Of a DNA stretch of 64,000 bases, positions 52,821-61,596 are shown piece by piece (the first letter of the stretch is position 1; the number at the start of each line of letters is the position of its first letter). The position numbers were made by a program, and so were the translations under genes. This stretch comes from VRUE01 sp036271315 (GTDB taxonomy: Bacteria > Actinomycetota > Thermoleophilia > Solirubrobacterales > 70-9), in contig DATBAV010000044.1 in the NCBI GenBank assembly GCA_036271315.1, positions 46,673-110,672 of the forward strand, given 5' to 3'. The notes beneath the pieces were generated by a model that saw only the letters and a program-made list of their open reading frames with translations, was not told the origin of the DNA and made no database searches.

Positions 52821-53924
52821 ATGGCTGGCGAGACGATTTCGTTTGCAAGAGGGGCGCCGAGCGCCGACATCCTGCCGCGCGACGCGGTGCGCGACGCGGC
52901 GGCCGTGGCGCTTGCCGAGGACTGGGAAAAGGCCCTCTCCTACGGCACCGGGATTGGTCATCCGGGGCTCTGCGAGTGGATCGCGCGGCGGCACGGCGGG
53001 CTCGACGACGGCCAGGTGATGGTCGCCAACGGCTCGCTGGAGGCCGGCTGGATGCTCTTCGAGCACCTGCTCGAGCCCGGCGACCGGGTCGTGGTCGAGC
53101 AGCCAACCTACGACCGCACGCTGCTGATGCTGCAGCGGCTCGGGGTCGAGCTAGTGCCGGTCTCGCTCGAGGACGACGGGCTCGACGTCGCCGCTTTTGA
53201 AGCCGCCCTGGCCGAGGGGCCGATCAAGCTCGCTCACGTCATCCCCAACTTCCACAACCCGGCCGGCTGCACGCTCTCGGCCGAGAAGCGGGTGCGACTG
53301 GTCGAGCTCGCCGCCGAGCACGACTTCTGGATCTTCGAGGACGACCCCTACCGCGAGCTCCCCTTCGAGGGCGAGGGGCTGGAGACGATGCTGGAGATCG
53401 ACGAGGCCGACAAGGTCGTCCACGCCTCCTCCTTCTCCAAGACCGTCAGCCCGGGCGTTCGGGTCGGCTACCTCGCCGGTCCCGGGGCGGAGATCGCCAA
53501 GCTCGCCAAGCGGGCCAACGAGACCTACATCTCGCCGAACATGCTGGCCGAGGCAGTGGTGCTCGAGCTCTGCCGCTCGGGCGGGCTCGACCGCAACATC
53601 GAGTTCGTCAAGGGCGCCCTGCAAGCGCGGCGCGACGCCCTGGTCGAGGCCCTGAACGAGCAGATCCCCGAGGCCGAGTTCGTCGTTCCCGGCGGCGGCT
53701 ACTTCCTCTGGCTCGACCTCGCCGAGGGCACCGACACCAGCGCCCTGCTGGCCGAGGCCAAGGGCGAGGGCGTCGCCTTCGTCGCCGGTCCCGATTTCAT
53801 GATCGAGGGCGGCACCAACAGCCTGCGGCTCTCCTTCGCCAGCGTGCCGCCCGAGCGGATTCCCGAGGGCGTCGCCCGCATCGCCCGCGCCCTGGACCGC
53901 ATCCGCGCCGGCTCTCCCGCCTGA
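52821..53924 (+). CDS. PLP-dependent aminotransferase (class I/II, MocR/2-aminoadipate-like, no HTH)
   Basis: 367 residues. Asn146-Pro147 (FHNPAGCTLS), Asp175/Tyr177 (FEDDPYREL) and Lys207 (HASSFSKTVSPGVRVGY) form the PLP site. Sequence fits the AAT-I group related to MocR C-terminal domains and 2-aminoadipate/kynurenine aminotransferases. The amino acid substrate is unknown. The gene stands alone after the M48 gene. Its last codons take part in a 20-bp tandem duplication. Confidence 0.9.
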   Translation: MAGETISFARGAPSADILPRDAVRDAAAVALAEDWEKALSYGTGIGHPGLCEWIARRHGGLDDGQVMVANGSLEAGWMLFEHLLEPGDRVVVEQPTYDRTLLMLQRLGVELVPVSLEDDGLDVAAFEAALAEGPIKLAHVIPNFHNPAGCTLSAEKRVRLVELAAEHDFWIFEDDPYRELPFEGEGLETMLEIDEADKVVHASSFSKTVSPGVRVGYLAGPGAEIAKLAKRANETYISPNMLAEAVVLELCRSGGLDRNIEFVKGALQARRDALVEALNEQIPEAEFVVPGGGYFLWLDLAEGTDTSALLAEAKGEGVAFVAGPDFMIEGGTNSLRLSFASVPPERIPEGVARIARALDRIRAGSPA

Positions 53925-53944
53925 GCGCCGGCTCTCCCGCCTCG
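53905..53944. repeat. 20-bp tandem duplication across the aminotransferase stop
   Basis: GCGCCGGCTCTCCCGCCTGA (53905-53924) is followed directly by a second copy differing only in the last two bases. The first copy supplies the stop codon; loss of that TGA would extend the protein through the second. Confidence 0.85.
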
Positions 53945-54035
53945 ATTCGGTCGCCCGCCGGCAGCGCCGGCTGATCCAGCCGCGCCCACTCCCCGTAGGT
54001 GGGGTTGATGACCTACCCGCGACCGAGGAGGAAGC

Positions 54036-54704
54036 ATGGCTGTGGCTAACAAACCGAGCGCGCTGGAGCGCGTCACCAGCGACCCGGTGTCGCGACGCAA
54101 GCTGCTCGCCGTTACCGGTGGCTCGACCGCGCTGGCGGCCTTTCTCGCCGCCTGCGGCAGCGACAGCAACAGCACGACAACGACGATGGCAAACAACGGT
54201 GGTGGCAAGACCGGCACCGAGCAGTTCGGCAAGGGCGACATCGGCATCCTCAACTACGCGTTGACGCTCGAGTACCTCGAGACCGCCTTCTACGCGGACG
54301 TGGTCAAGAGCGGGCTCTTCAAGGGCTCCGACCTGGCGACGATCCGCAAGTTCGGCAGCGAGGAGGCCGAACACGTGACCGCGCTGACCGGCTTCGTCAA
54401 GCAGATGGGCGGCACCCCCGCTCCCAAGCCGAAGACCGAATTCCCGCTGAAGAGCGCCAAGTCCGTGCTCGAACTGGCGGCGACGGTGGAGAACCTCGGC
54501 GCCGCCGCCTACCTCGGCCAGGCGCCCAACATCAAGGGCGCCTCGGTGCTCGCCGCGGCGCTCTCGATCCACAGCGTCGAGGGCCGCCACGCGGCGGCGC
54601 TCAACACCTTGCTGGGCGAATCGATCACCCCTGATGGGGCCTTCGCCAAACCCGCCGGCGCCGACGAAGTCCTCAAGTCGGTCGAACCCTTCATCGTCGG
54701 TTGA
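54036..54704 (+). CDS. Ferritin-like-domain lipoprotein (Tat/lipobox signal)
   Basis: 222 residues. RRKLLAVTGGSTALAAFLAAC combines a twin-arginine-like start and a lipobox (LAAC), so it is probably exported folded and anchored. Residues about 60-215 are a four-helix ferritin_2 domain with NYALTLEYLETAFYADVV, GSEEAEHVTALTGFVKQM and HSVEGRHAAALN, in which Glu and His could bind a di-iron site. The downstream paralogue and a SigK/RskA-like pair suggest an envelope stress or oxidant function; that is inference. Confidence 0.85.
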   Translation: MAVANKPSALERVTSDPVSRRKLLAVTGGSTALAAFLAACGSDSNSTTTTMANNGGGKTGTEQFGKGDIGILNYALTLEYLETAFYADVVKSGLFKGSDLATIRKFGSEEAEHVTALTGFVKQMGGTPAPKPKTEFPLKSAKSVLELAATVENLGAAAYLGQAPNIKGASVLAAALSIHSVEGRHAAALNTLLGESITPDGAFAKPAGADEVLKSVEPFIVG

Positions 54705-54733
54705 CCCCGGCGCAAGCGCGAAAGGAGAACCAG

Positions 54734-55372
54734 ATGAGCGACCAGATCATGGCCCAGCCCGAGCTCGCCGGTGTGCATGTCGACACCGACAGCGAAGACA
54801 TCTCCCGCAGCGAGGTGATCCTCAAGGGAGCGCTGGCGGCGGGTGCCGTCTACGGGGCGCTCGCGGTTGGCCCCTTCGTCGGCCGGGCGCTGGCGCTGGC
54901 CGAAAGCGGCGACGTCGGCATCCTCAACTTCGCCCTCACGCTCGAGTACCTCGAGGCGGCCTTCTACAAGGAAGCCAAGACGCGGGCGAAGGCGAGCGGC
55001 GACCTCAAGAGCCTGATCGAACTGGTCGGGCGCGACGAGGAAGAACACGTTGGGGCGTTGACCGAAACGATCAAGAAGCTCGGCGGCAAGCCGGTGGCGG
55101 AACCGAAATTCGACTTCCCCTACAGCGGCACCTCCGGCTTCCTCAAGCTGGCCCAGACCTTTGAGGACACCGGAGTGAGCGCCTACAACGGCGCCGCGCC
55201 GCAGATCAAGGCCTCCGAAGTGCTGGAAGCGGCCGGCTCGATCGTCCAGGTCGAGGCTCGCCACGCCGCCGCGATCCGGCTGCAGAACGAAGAAGAACCG
55301 GCGCCGGAAGCGTTCGACCCGGCTCTGCCCGAAGCTAAGGTGCTGAAGGCGGTCGAACCCTTCATCGCCTAG
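54734..55372 (+). CDS. Ferritin-like-domain exported protein, paralogue
   Basis: 212 residues from ATG 54734 with AAAGGAGA 8 nt upstream. A non-lipidated hydrophobic N-terminus (VILKGALAAGAVYGALAVGP, residues 29-48) replaces the lipobox of its neighbour. The domain repeats the same pattern: NFALTLEYLEAAFYKEA, GRDEEEHVGALTETI and VQVEARHAAAIR. The two genes are clearly duplicates, 29 bp apart, and are followed by the sigma factor gene 38 bp later. Confidence 0.87.
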   Translation: MSDQIMAQPELAGVHVDTDSEDISRSEVILKGALAAGAVYGALAVGPFVGRALALAESGDVGILNFALTLEYLEAAFYKEAKTRAKASGDLKSLIELVGRDEEEHVGALTETIKKLGGKPVAEPKFDFPYSGTSGFLKLAQTFEDTGVSAYNGAAPQIKASEVLEAAGSIVQVEARHAAAIRLQNEEEPAPEAFDPALPEAKVLKAVEPFIA

Positions 55373-55410
55373 TCCGAACCCCGCCGAAACGGTCCTAGGA
55401 GCAATTGAAG

Positions 55411-55986
55411 ATGCGCGCGAGCACAGCAGAGCGCCTCGCTGACGAGGAGCTGATGCCGCTGATCGGGGAGAAGGACCCCGACGCCTTCGAGGTCTTCTAC
55501 GACCGCCACGGCGGCGTCGCCTACTCGCTCGCCTACAGGATCGTGGGCGAGCGGGGGGCGGCCGAAGACGTGACCCAGGAGGCCTTCATCTCGATCTGGC
55601 GCAGCGGCGCCCGCTATGACGCGGCGCGCGGCAGCGTCCGCACCTGGATGCTGGGCATCGTCCGCAACCGGGCGATCGACGCGCTGCGCAGCAAGGCCGG
55701 CCGGGCGCCGAAGCTCGACTTCGACGACGACTCGATCCTCGAACACCGCCCGGCGGCCGAGCAGACCGAGTCCGAGGCGCTGGAGCGGGAGACGGCGCAG
55801 GAGGTGCGCGGGGCGCTGGGCGAGCTGCCCGGCGAGCAGGCGAAGGTGATCCAGCTGGCCTACTTCGGCGGCTTCAGCCACTCGGAGATCGCCGGCATGC
55901 TGGGCGTGCCGCTCGGCACCGTCAAGGGGAGAATGCGACTTGGATTGGAGAAGATCCGCGGTGAGCTGGCGGAGGGACTGACATGA
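55411..55986 (+). CDS. ECF sigma factor (SigK-like)
   Basis: 191 residues from ATG 55411, with AGGAG 9 nt upstream; the TTG at 55405 is too close. Region 2: DPDAFEVFYDRHGGVAYSLA, GAAEDVTQEAFISIWR and TWMLGIVRNRAIDALR. Region 4: LPGEQAKVIQLAYFGGFSHS and EIAGMLGVPLGTVKGRMRLG. It overlaps the anti-sigma gene by 4 bp (ATGA). Likely controls the ferritin-like genes upstream or an envelope-stress regulon; the direct targets are not seen. Confidence 0.93.
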   Translation: MRASTAERLADEELMPLIGEKDPDAFEVFYDRHGGVAYSLAYRIVGERGAAEDVTQEAFISIWRSGARYDAARGSVRTWMLGIVRNRAIDALRSKAGRAPKLDFDDDSILEHRPAAEQTESEALERETAQEVRGALGELPGEQAKVIQLAYFGGFSHSEIAGMLGVPLGTVKGRMRLGLEKIRGELAEGLT

Positions 55987-56672
55987 GCGAGAACGGACAC
56001 GAGCGCCGCAGCGACGAGATCGCTGCCTACCTGCTGGGCGCCCTGGAGCCGGGCGAGGCGGCGGAGCTCGAACGCCACCTGGCCGGCTGCGAGGAGTGCC
56101 GGACCGAGCTGGAGTGGCTACGGCCGTCGGTCCAGCTGCTGCCCGAGTCGGTGGAGCGTGTCGAGGCGCCGCCGGAGCTGCGCGGGCGACTGATGGAGCA
56201 GGTCCGCTCCGAGGCCGAGAGCGCCCCGGCACCGAACCGCACCCGCGGTTGGCGCATCGGCGGCTGGAGCCTGCGTCCGGTTGCGGGCCTGGCCGCGCTC
56301 GTCCTCGTCGTCGCGGCGGTTGCCGCTTACGCGATCGGCAGCGGCGACTCGGGCGGCCCCAACACGACTACTGTCGTGGAAGGCCACTCGCCGGGCGTGG
56401 TCGCCGAGGTGGTCCGCGACGGCGGCTCGGGCACCCTGCACCTGACCAACCTCCACCAGCTGCCCAGCGACAAGGTCCTGCAGGCCTGGGTGGAACGCGA
56501 CGGGCGCGTGGTCTCAGCCAAGACCCTCTTCGTGCCAAACCAGGACGGCACCGCCTCGGCGACGATCGACGACATGGAAGGCGTCAAGACGGTGATGGTC
56601 ACGGCCGAGCCCCGCGGCGGCAGCGTGCAGCCGACGAGCCCGCCGATCGTCAGCGTCTCAATTCCCAATTGA
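55983..56672 (+). CDS. Membrane anti-sigma factor (zinc-finger/RskA-type)
   Basis: 229 residues. The N-terminal anti-sigma domain contains the zinc motif H-x3-C-x2-C (ERHLAGCEEC, about residues 31-40). One membrane helix (AALVLVVAAVAAYAIG, about residues 103-120) and an extracytoplasmic RskA C-terminal domain (VVAEVVRDGGSGTLHLTNLH, VLQAWVERDGRVVSAKTLFV) follow. It holds the cognate sigma factor until released, by redox loss of zinc or proteolysis in related systems. Its stop codon is inside a palindrome. Confidence 0.92.
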   Translation: MSENGHERRSDEIAAYLLGALEPGEAAELERHLAGCEECRTELEWLRPSVQLLPESVERVEAPPELRGRLMEQVRSEAESAPAPNRTRGWRIGGWSLRPVAGLAALVLVVAAVAAYAIGSGDSGGPNTTTVVEGHSPGVVAEVVRDGGSGTLHLTNLHQLPSDKVLQAWVERDGRVVSAKTLFVPNQDGTASATIDDMEGVKTVMVTAEPRGGSVQPTSPPIVSVSIPN

Positions 56673-56768
56673 GACGGCGAAATCAAGCATGGCAAGGACG
56701 CAGGGAGCGAAGCGTGCTCCGCACGTGAGTGACCGAGGACGCCGCCAGGCGCCGATTACGCCGTCTCA
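56670..56768. repeat. 99-bp palindrome spanning two convergent stop codons (element P)
   Basis: 15-nt arms 56670-56684 and 56754-56768 match in 14 positions. The left arm begins exactly with the anti-sigma TGA and the right arm ends exactly with the DtxR stop. The centre is 69 nt. It may work as a two-way terminator. Confidence 0.75.
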
Positions 56769-57482
56769 GCGGCCGTAGCGGTCGTTCGAGAGGACTAGCT
56801 GCTCCGGGATCGTCGCCCGCGGCGGCGGTGCCGGGTCAGCGCGCACCGAGACGGTCTCGGCGACGCTGCGCGAGACCTGGTGCGTGCCCTCGGCGGAGGC
56901 GATCGTCACGCCCTCCTCGCCGGAGCTCTGCACGCTGCCCTCGAGGCCGGGGTAGAGACCCGAGTCCTTGAGATAGTGGAGCAGCTCCTCGGCCTCGTTC
57001 TCGAAGCGCAGCACGTGCACCTTGGCGCCGGGCTCGACGTCGGAGAGCAGGGCGCCCTGCTCGCGGATGCCCTCGACGATCGGGTGGCCGTGCGGGCAGG
57101 TGGTGGCGTCGCCGATCGCGGCGCGCATGCGCTCCTCCAGCACCGGCGACATCGCGTGCTCGATCCGCTCGGCCTCCTCGTGCACCTCGTCCCAGGGGAT
57201 GCCGAGCACGTCGGTGAGGAAGCGCTCGATCATGCGGTGGCGGCGGACGATGTGGCTGGCATGCTCGCGGCCGGTGGCGGTGAATTCGAGCGACTTGTCG
57301 GGCTTGCGCTCGACGTAGCCGTCGTCGGTGAGGCGGCCGATCATCTCGTGCACGGTCGGCGGCGAGAGCTGCATCGCGCGGGCGATGTTGGCACCGGTCA
57401 TCGGCAGCCCGGCCTCCTCGAGCCAGAACATGATCTCCAGGTACTCCTGCTCGGCGACCGTCGCTGTCTCCACCGTGTCCAT
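56766..57482 (-). CDS. DtxR/MntR-family metal-dependent repressor with FeoA-like C-terminus
   Basis: 238 residues. The winged helix is MTGANIARAMQLSPPTVHEM then GRLTDDGYVERKP. The metal-binding dimerisation domain contains HRMIERFLTDVLG, EEAERIEHAMS and TCPHGHPI, the Cys-Pro-His-Gly-His region of DtxR-like ancillary/primary sites. The C-terminal SH3/FeoA-like domain is about residues 140-215. It senses Fe(II) or Mn(II). It is convergent with, and so probably not directly in, the ferritin-like/sigma operon, yet the two share an iron theme. Confidence 0.9.
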   Translation of the reverse strand: MDTVETATVAEQEYLEIMFWLEEAGLPMTGANIARAMQLSPPTVHEMIGRLTDDGYVERKPDKSLEFTATGREHASHIVRRHRMIERFLTDVLGIPWDEVHEEAERIEHAMSPVLEERMRAAIGDATTCPHGHPIVEGIREQGALLSDVEPGAKVHVLRFENEAEELLHYLKDSGLYPGLEGSVQSSGEEGVTIASAEGTHQVSRSVAETVSVRADPAPPPRATIPEQLVLSNDRYGR

Positions 57483-57502
57483 GGCTCGATACTAATGGAG
57501 GC

Positions 57503-58318
57503 TCAGCGGCGCTCGATCAGGGTCGAGACGACCGCCTCGTAGAAGCCGTCGCCCATCGCTCCCTCGGTGACCGTGGCGTTTTCCCAGGCGCCCAACGCGG
57601 CACGCAGGCCGGGGTCGCGTTCGGGCCCGTTGGCGACGACGAAGAAGCGGCCGACCGCGGCGGCGACCTCGAGGTCCTCGACCGAGTCGCCGACGGCGAT
57701 GCACTCGGCCTCCTCGTAGCCGCGGGCGCGAGCGTGGGCGGCTACGGCGCCCGCCTTGCTGACCAGCTTGGGGACGAGGTGGTAGGCGTGGGTGGGTCCC
57801 TCGATGGCGGGCATCTCGCGGCCGATCGCGCCGTTGTCGAGCAGACGCAGGTCGTCGTGGCCGTCGGCCTCGAGCAGCCGGTTGGCCTCGTCGACGTCGA
57901 CCTTGCCGCGGAAGAGGTGGGAGAGGACGCGGCCGTGGTGCCAGGGCGCGTGGTACTCGAGCCGCCCGTCGAAGTGGGCGAAGAGCATCTTGGGGATGCC
58001 GCGGGCCTCGATCTTCTCGTAGACGGTGCCCTCCTCGTCGGGGACCAGGTCGCCGGTCAGCAGCGTCGTCTCGCCCTCGATCGCGAAAGCGCAACCGGCC
58101 TCGTAGATGTAGGAGCGCTGGCCCATCAGGCGGGCGGCCTCGTGGACCTGCGGCTCGCGGCGGCCGGACATGATCACGACCTCGACCCCGGCCCGGTGGC
58201 AGGCCTCCAGCCCGCGCGCCTGGGCCAGCGAGAAGCCGCCCTCGGCGTCGCGGAAGAGCGAGCTGCCCCTGCCGAGCAGGGTGCCGTCGAGGTCGGTGTA
58301 GACGCAGCTCAGTGCCAT
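57503..58318 (-). CDS. HAD-superfamily (IIB/Cof-like) sugar-phosphatase-type hydrolase
   Basis: 271 residues. Motif I is YTDLDGTLLGRGS (nucleophile first Asp), motif II VVIMSGRRE, and motif IV AECIAVGDSVEDLEVA with the G-D-S/x-x-x-D pattern. The cap between resembles mannosyl-3-phosphoglycerate or trehalose/sucrose-phosphate phosphatases. Substrate unknown. Its ATG at 58318 overlaps nothing but lies 23 bp from the divergent dihydropteroate-synthase-like start, so promoters overlap. Confidence 0.87.
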   Translation of the reverse strand: MALSCVYTDLDGTLLGRGSSLFRDAEGGFSLAQARGLEACHRAGVEVVIMSGRREPQVHEAARLMGQRSYIYEAGCAFAIEGETTLLTGDLVPDEEGTVYEKIEARGIPKMLFAHFDGRLEYHAPWHHGRVLSHLFRGKVDVDEANRLLEADGHDDLRLLDNGAIGREMPAIEGPTHAYHLVPKLVSKAGAVAAHARARGYEEAECIAVGDSVEDLEVAAAVGRFFVVANGPERDPGLRAALGAWENATVTEGAMGDGFYEAVVSTLIERR

Positions 58319-58341
58319 CGGTGGGTCGCTACGGTAGCCGG

Positions 58342-59190
58342 ATGAGCTGGCGCCTCGCCGACCGCAGCCTTGACCTTGCCCTGCCGCTCGCTGCCGGCAT
58401 CGTCAACGTCACCGCCGACTCGATGTTCGAGGGGGCGCGTAGCGGCACCCCGGAGCAGGCGGTCGCCGATGGGCTGGCGCTTGTGGAGGCGGGCTTCGAG
58501 ATGCTCGACATCGGCGCGGTGGCGGCGAAAAGCGGGCCGCCGGTCCCGCCCGAAGTCGAGGCGGCGACGCTGGTGCCGGCGATCGAAGGGCTTGTGGGGG
58601 CGGGCGTGCCAATCTCGGCAGACACCTTCTCGGCCGAGGTGGCGCGGACGGCGCTGGATGCGGGTGCGGGTGCGGTCAACGACATCTCCGGCGGCTCGGA
58701 GGAGATGTTCGAGCTCGTCGCCGAGACGGGCTGTGGCTACGTGCTGATGCACATCGAGGGGCCGCCGCGGGTCGACCGACCGGCGCCTGAGTACGGCGAC
58801 GTGGTCGATTACATGGTCGAGTGGTTCGGGGGGAGAGTCGAGCGCGCCCATGAGCTTGGCGTCGCCAAGGAGCAGATCGCAATCGACCCCGGACTCGACT
58901 TCGACCTCAACACCAAGCAGGATCTGGAGATCCTGCGCCGCCTACCCGAGCTGGGTGCGCTCGGCCTGCCGCTCTACGTCTCGCTCTCGCGCAAGGACTT
59001 CATCGGCGCTGTTGTGGCCGGCTCGTGGGAGCAGCGGCTACCGGCGGGAGAGCGCGAGTGGGGGACGGTCGCCGCGGTTGCCCTGGCGGTGCGCGGCGGC
59101 GCCGACGTCCTGCGCATCCACGACCGCAGCTCGTTGCAGGCGATGCGCGTTGCCGGGCGAGTCGCGCGGCCGGCGCGGAGCACCGCCTGA
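58342..59190 (+). CDS. Dihydropteroate synthase-like protein, altered pABA-loop
   Basis: 282 residues from ATG 58342. Barrel landmarks: AGIVNVTADSM with Asn22, ISADTFSAEVA with Asp94, AVNDISGG with Asn113, IDPGLDF, LSRKDFIG and RIHDRSS, all matching DHPS pterin-site positions. The substrate loops differ: the family NVTPDSF is NVTADSM here, and the DIGGESTRPG loop is DIGAVAAKSGPP, so the usual Ser-Thr-Arg is absent. It may be a divergent folP or a DHPS-fold paralogue with another role. Its stop overlaps the helicase start (TGATG). Confidence 0.75.
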   Translation: MSWRLADRSLDLALPLAAGIVNVTADSMFEGARSGTPEQAVADGLALVEAGFEMLDIGAVAAKSGPPVPPEVEAATLVPAIEGLVGAGVPISADTFSAEVARTALDAGAGAVNDISGGSEEMFELVAETGCGYVLMHIEGPPRVDRPAPEYGDVVDYMVEWFGGRVERAHELGVAKEQIAIDPGLDFDLNTKQDLEILRRLPELGALGLPLYVSLSRKDFIGAVVAGSWEQRLPAGEREWGTVAAVALAVRGGADVLRIHDRSSLQAMRVAGRVARPARSTA

Positions 59191-61481
59191 TGGCGAAGAG
59201 CCTGCTCGAGGCTCCCTGGTCGATTGCACTCGATCCCGCTCGGCGCGACGGGCGCATCGTCGCTGAGAGCGGGGAAGAGGAGCGCGGGGCGCAAGAGGTG
59301 GCGCTGCCGCGCTCGCTCGATCCCGGTTTTGTCGAAGCGCTGAAGCGCAGCGGAGTCGAGCGGCTCTACTCGCACCAGCGGGCGGCGCTGAAGACGGCCG
59401 CTGACTCGAACCTGGTGATCACCAGCGGCACCGCCTCGGGCAAGAGCCTCGCCTTCAACCTGCCGGTGCTCGACGGCATCGCGCGGCAGCCGAAAGCGCG
59501 GGCGCTCTACCTCTACCCGACCAAGGCGCTCGCCCAGGACCAGGCGCGCAAGCTCGCCCAGCTGCGGCCGCCGGGACTGCGCGAGGCGATCTACGACGGC
59601 GACACGCCGCGCGAGGAGCGCCCGATGATCCGCCGCAAATCGAACCTGATCCTCACCAACCCCGACATGCTGCACGTCGGCGTCCTGCCCAACCACCGGC
59701 AGTGGGGTGACTTCTTCACCAACCTCGAATGGGTCGTCGTCGACGAGGCTCACACCTACCGCGGCGTCTTCGGCTCGCACGTCGCCAACGTGCTGCGGCG
59801 GCTTCGGCGGGTCGCGCGGCTGTACGGGTCCGATCCCCGCTTCCTGCTCGCCTCGGCGACGATCGCCAACCCGGAAGAGCTGGCGGAGCGGCTGGTCGGG
59901 ACCGAGTTCGAGCTGATCGACGACGACGGCGCGCCGCGGGCCGGGCGCGACGTGGCGATGTGGAACCCGCCGCTGCTCGACGCGAAGAGCGGCGCGCGGC
60001 GCTCGGCGCTGGCCGAGGCGGCGGACCTGCTGGCGGAGCTCGTCACCCACGGGGTGCGGACGATCTGCTTCCTCAAATCGCGGCGCGGGATCGAGCTGAT
60101 CCAGCGCTTCGCCCGGGAAAACCTGGAGCGACGGGGGAAGCCGGAGCTGGCGGCGCGGATCGCCCCTTACCGCGGCGGCTACACGCCGCAGCAGCGGCGT
60201 GAGATCGAGGACCGGCTCTCGCGCGGGGAGCTGCTGGCGGTGGTGGCGACCGACGCGCTCGAGCTGGGGATCGACGTGGGGGAGCTCGACGCGGCGATCT
60301 GCGTCACCTTCCCCGGGACCGTGGCGAGCCTGCGGCAGATGTGGGGCCGGGCGGGGCGGCGGCGGCGCGGGCTGGCGGTCTACGTCGCCGGGCAGGACGC
60401 GCTCGACCAGTTCTTCTGCCGGCACCCGGAGGAGTTCCTCGGGCGCCCGGTCGAGGCGGCGATCCTCGACCACGGCAACGAGCAGATCGCGATGCGGCAC
60501 CTGATCGCGGCGGCGTACGAGATGCCGCTGAGCGAGGCCGACGACGAGTTCTTCGGCGAGGGGTGGGGGGAGCGGGCCGAACGACTGCTGGAAGCGGGGG
60601 AACTGCGGCGGGCCGGCGGGCGGCTGGCGCCGGCGCGCAACGAGTTCGTCGCCTCGCGCATCCCGCTGCGCTCGGCCTCGGCCGAGTCGGTGGCGGTGAT
60701 CGAGCGCGAGTCGGGGGAGATGCTGGGGCTGGTCGAGGCGGAGCGCGCCTTCACCACGATCCATCCCGGCGCGGTCTATCTGCACCTCGGGCGCTCGTAC
60801 GAGGTCGAGCAGCTCGACCTGCGCGAGCGGCGGGCGCTGGTGTCGAATTTCGACGGCGACTGGTACACGCGGCCGAAAAAGGAGACCGACATCTACATCG
60901 AGCGCATCCACGAGCAGCGCGAGGTGGCGGGCGTGCAGCTCAACTTCGGCGAGGTCTCGGTGACCGAGCAGGTGATCGCCTTCCAACGGGTGTCGATCTC
61001 AGACAACGAGCCGATCGACATCGTCGCCCTGGAGCTGCCGGAGCAGAGCTTCGTCACTCAGGCGCTCTGGTACGTGCTGCCGGACGGGAACTTCGGCACG
61101 CTGCCGCCCGACGTGCTGCTCGGGGCGCTGCACGCGACCGAGCACGGGCAGATCGCGGTGCTGCCGCTGATCGCGATGTGCGATCGGTGGGACATCGGCG
61201 GCCTCTCCACCAACGTCCACTTCCAGACCGGGCGCTCGACGATCTTCATCTACGACGGGCACCCGGGCGGGGTGGGGATCACGAAGCGGGGCTATGAGGA
61301 GTTCGAGCGGCTGCTGGGGGATGCCGAGCGGCTGATCGCCGAGTGCCCTTGCGAGAGCGGGTGTCCGAGCTGCGTGCAGAGTCCGAAGTGCGGGAACCTC
61401 AATGAACCGCTGCACAAGGCCGGGGCCTTGGAGTTGATGGGGCAGATGCAGGCTTCGAGGGCGGTGCGGAGAGCGGCGTGA
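59190..61481 (+). CDS. DEAD/DEAH-box helicase with DUF1998 (Hrq1/MrfA-like)
   Basis: 763 residues from ATG 59190. Q-like motif YSHQRAALKTAA, Walker A SGTASGKS, motif Ia YLYPTKALAQDQ, DEAH box VVVDEAHTYRG, SATIANPEE, and motifs IV-VI TICFLKSRRG, ATDALELGID and MWGRAGRRRRG. The C-terminal DUF1998-like region holds CPCESGCPSCVQSPKCGN, four cysteines that bind zinc in MrfA. Related proteins are 3'-5' DNA helicases in crosslink or mitomycin repair. Coupled to the folP-like gene but without an obvious shared function. Confidence 0.9.
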   Translation: MAKSLLEAPWSIALDPARRDGRIVAESGEEERGAQEVALPRSLDPGFVEALKRSGVERLYSHQRAALKTAADSNLVITSGTASGKSLAFNLPVLDGIARQPKARALYLYPTKALAQDQARKLAQLRPPGLREAIYDGDTPREERPMIRRKSNLILTNPDMLHVGVLPNHRQWGDFFTNLEWVVVDEAHTYRGVFGSHVANVLRRLRRVARLYGSDPRFLLASATIANPEELAERLVGTEFELIDDDGAPRAGRDVAMWNPPLLDAKSGARRSALAEAADLLAELVTHGVRTICFLKSRRGIELIQRFARENLERRGKPELAARIAPYRGGYTPQQRREIEDRLSRGELLAVVATDALELGIDVGELDAAICVTFPGTVASLRQMWGRAGRRRRGLAVYVAGQDALDQFFCRHPEEFLGRPVEAAILDHGNEQIAMRHLIAAAYEMPLSEADDEFFGEGWGERAERLLEAGELRRAGGRLAPARNEFVASRIPLRSASAESVAVIERESGEMLGLVEAERAFTTIHPGAVYLHLGRSYEVEQLDLRERRALVSNFDGDWYTRPKKETDIYIERIHEQREVAGVQLNFGEVSVTEQVIAFQRVSISDNEPIDIVALELPEQSFVTQALWYVLPDGNFGTLPPDVLLGALHATEHGQIAVLPLIAMCDRWDIGGLSTNVHFQTGRSTIFIYDGHPGGVGITKRGYEEFERLLGDAERLIAECPCESGCPSCVQSPKCGNLNEPLHKAGALELMGQMQASRAVRRAA

Positions 61482-61486
61482 GGGAC

Positions 61487-61585
61487 CCTCTCTCTCACGA
61501 ACAGCGGGGAGCAGCGTGACGGGCTCGAGTGGGCCTCTCCCTCACGAACAGCATGGAGGTTCGGTCGAGGCCCACTCGAGCCCGT
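61487..61585. repeat. Palindromic element H plus partial third copy of its loop
   Basis: Perfect 19-bp arms ACGGGCTCGAGTGGGCCTC (61519-61537) and its complement (61567-61585) enclose a 29-nt loop. The 59 bp at 61524-61582 recur at 63111-63169 with one difference. Just upstream, 61487-61506 repeats the 20-nt loop start (19 of 20). Confidence 0.93.
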
Positions 61586-61596
61586 CCCACGGACGC

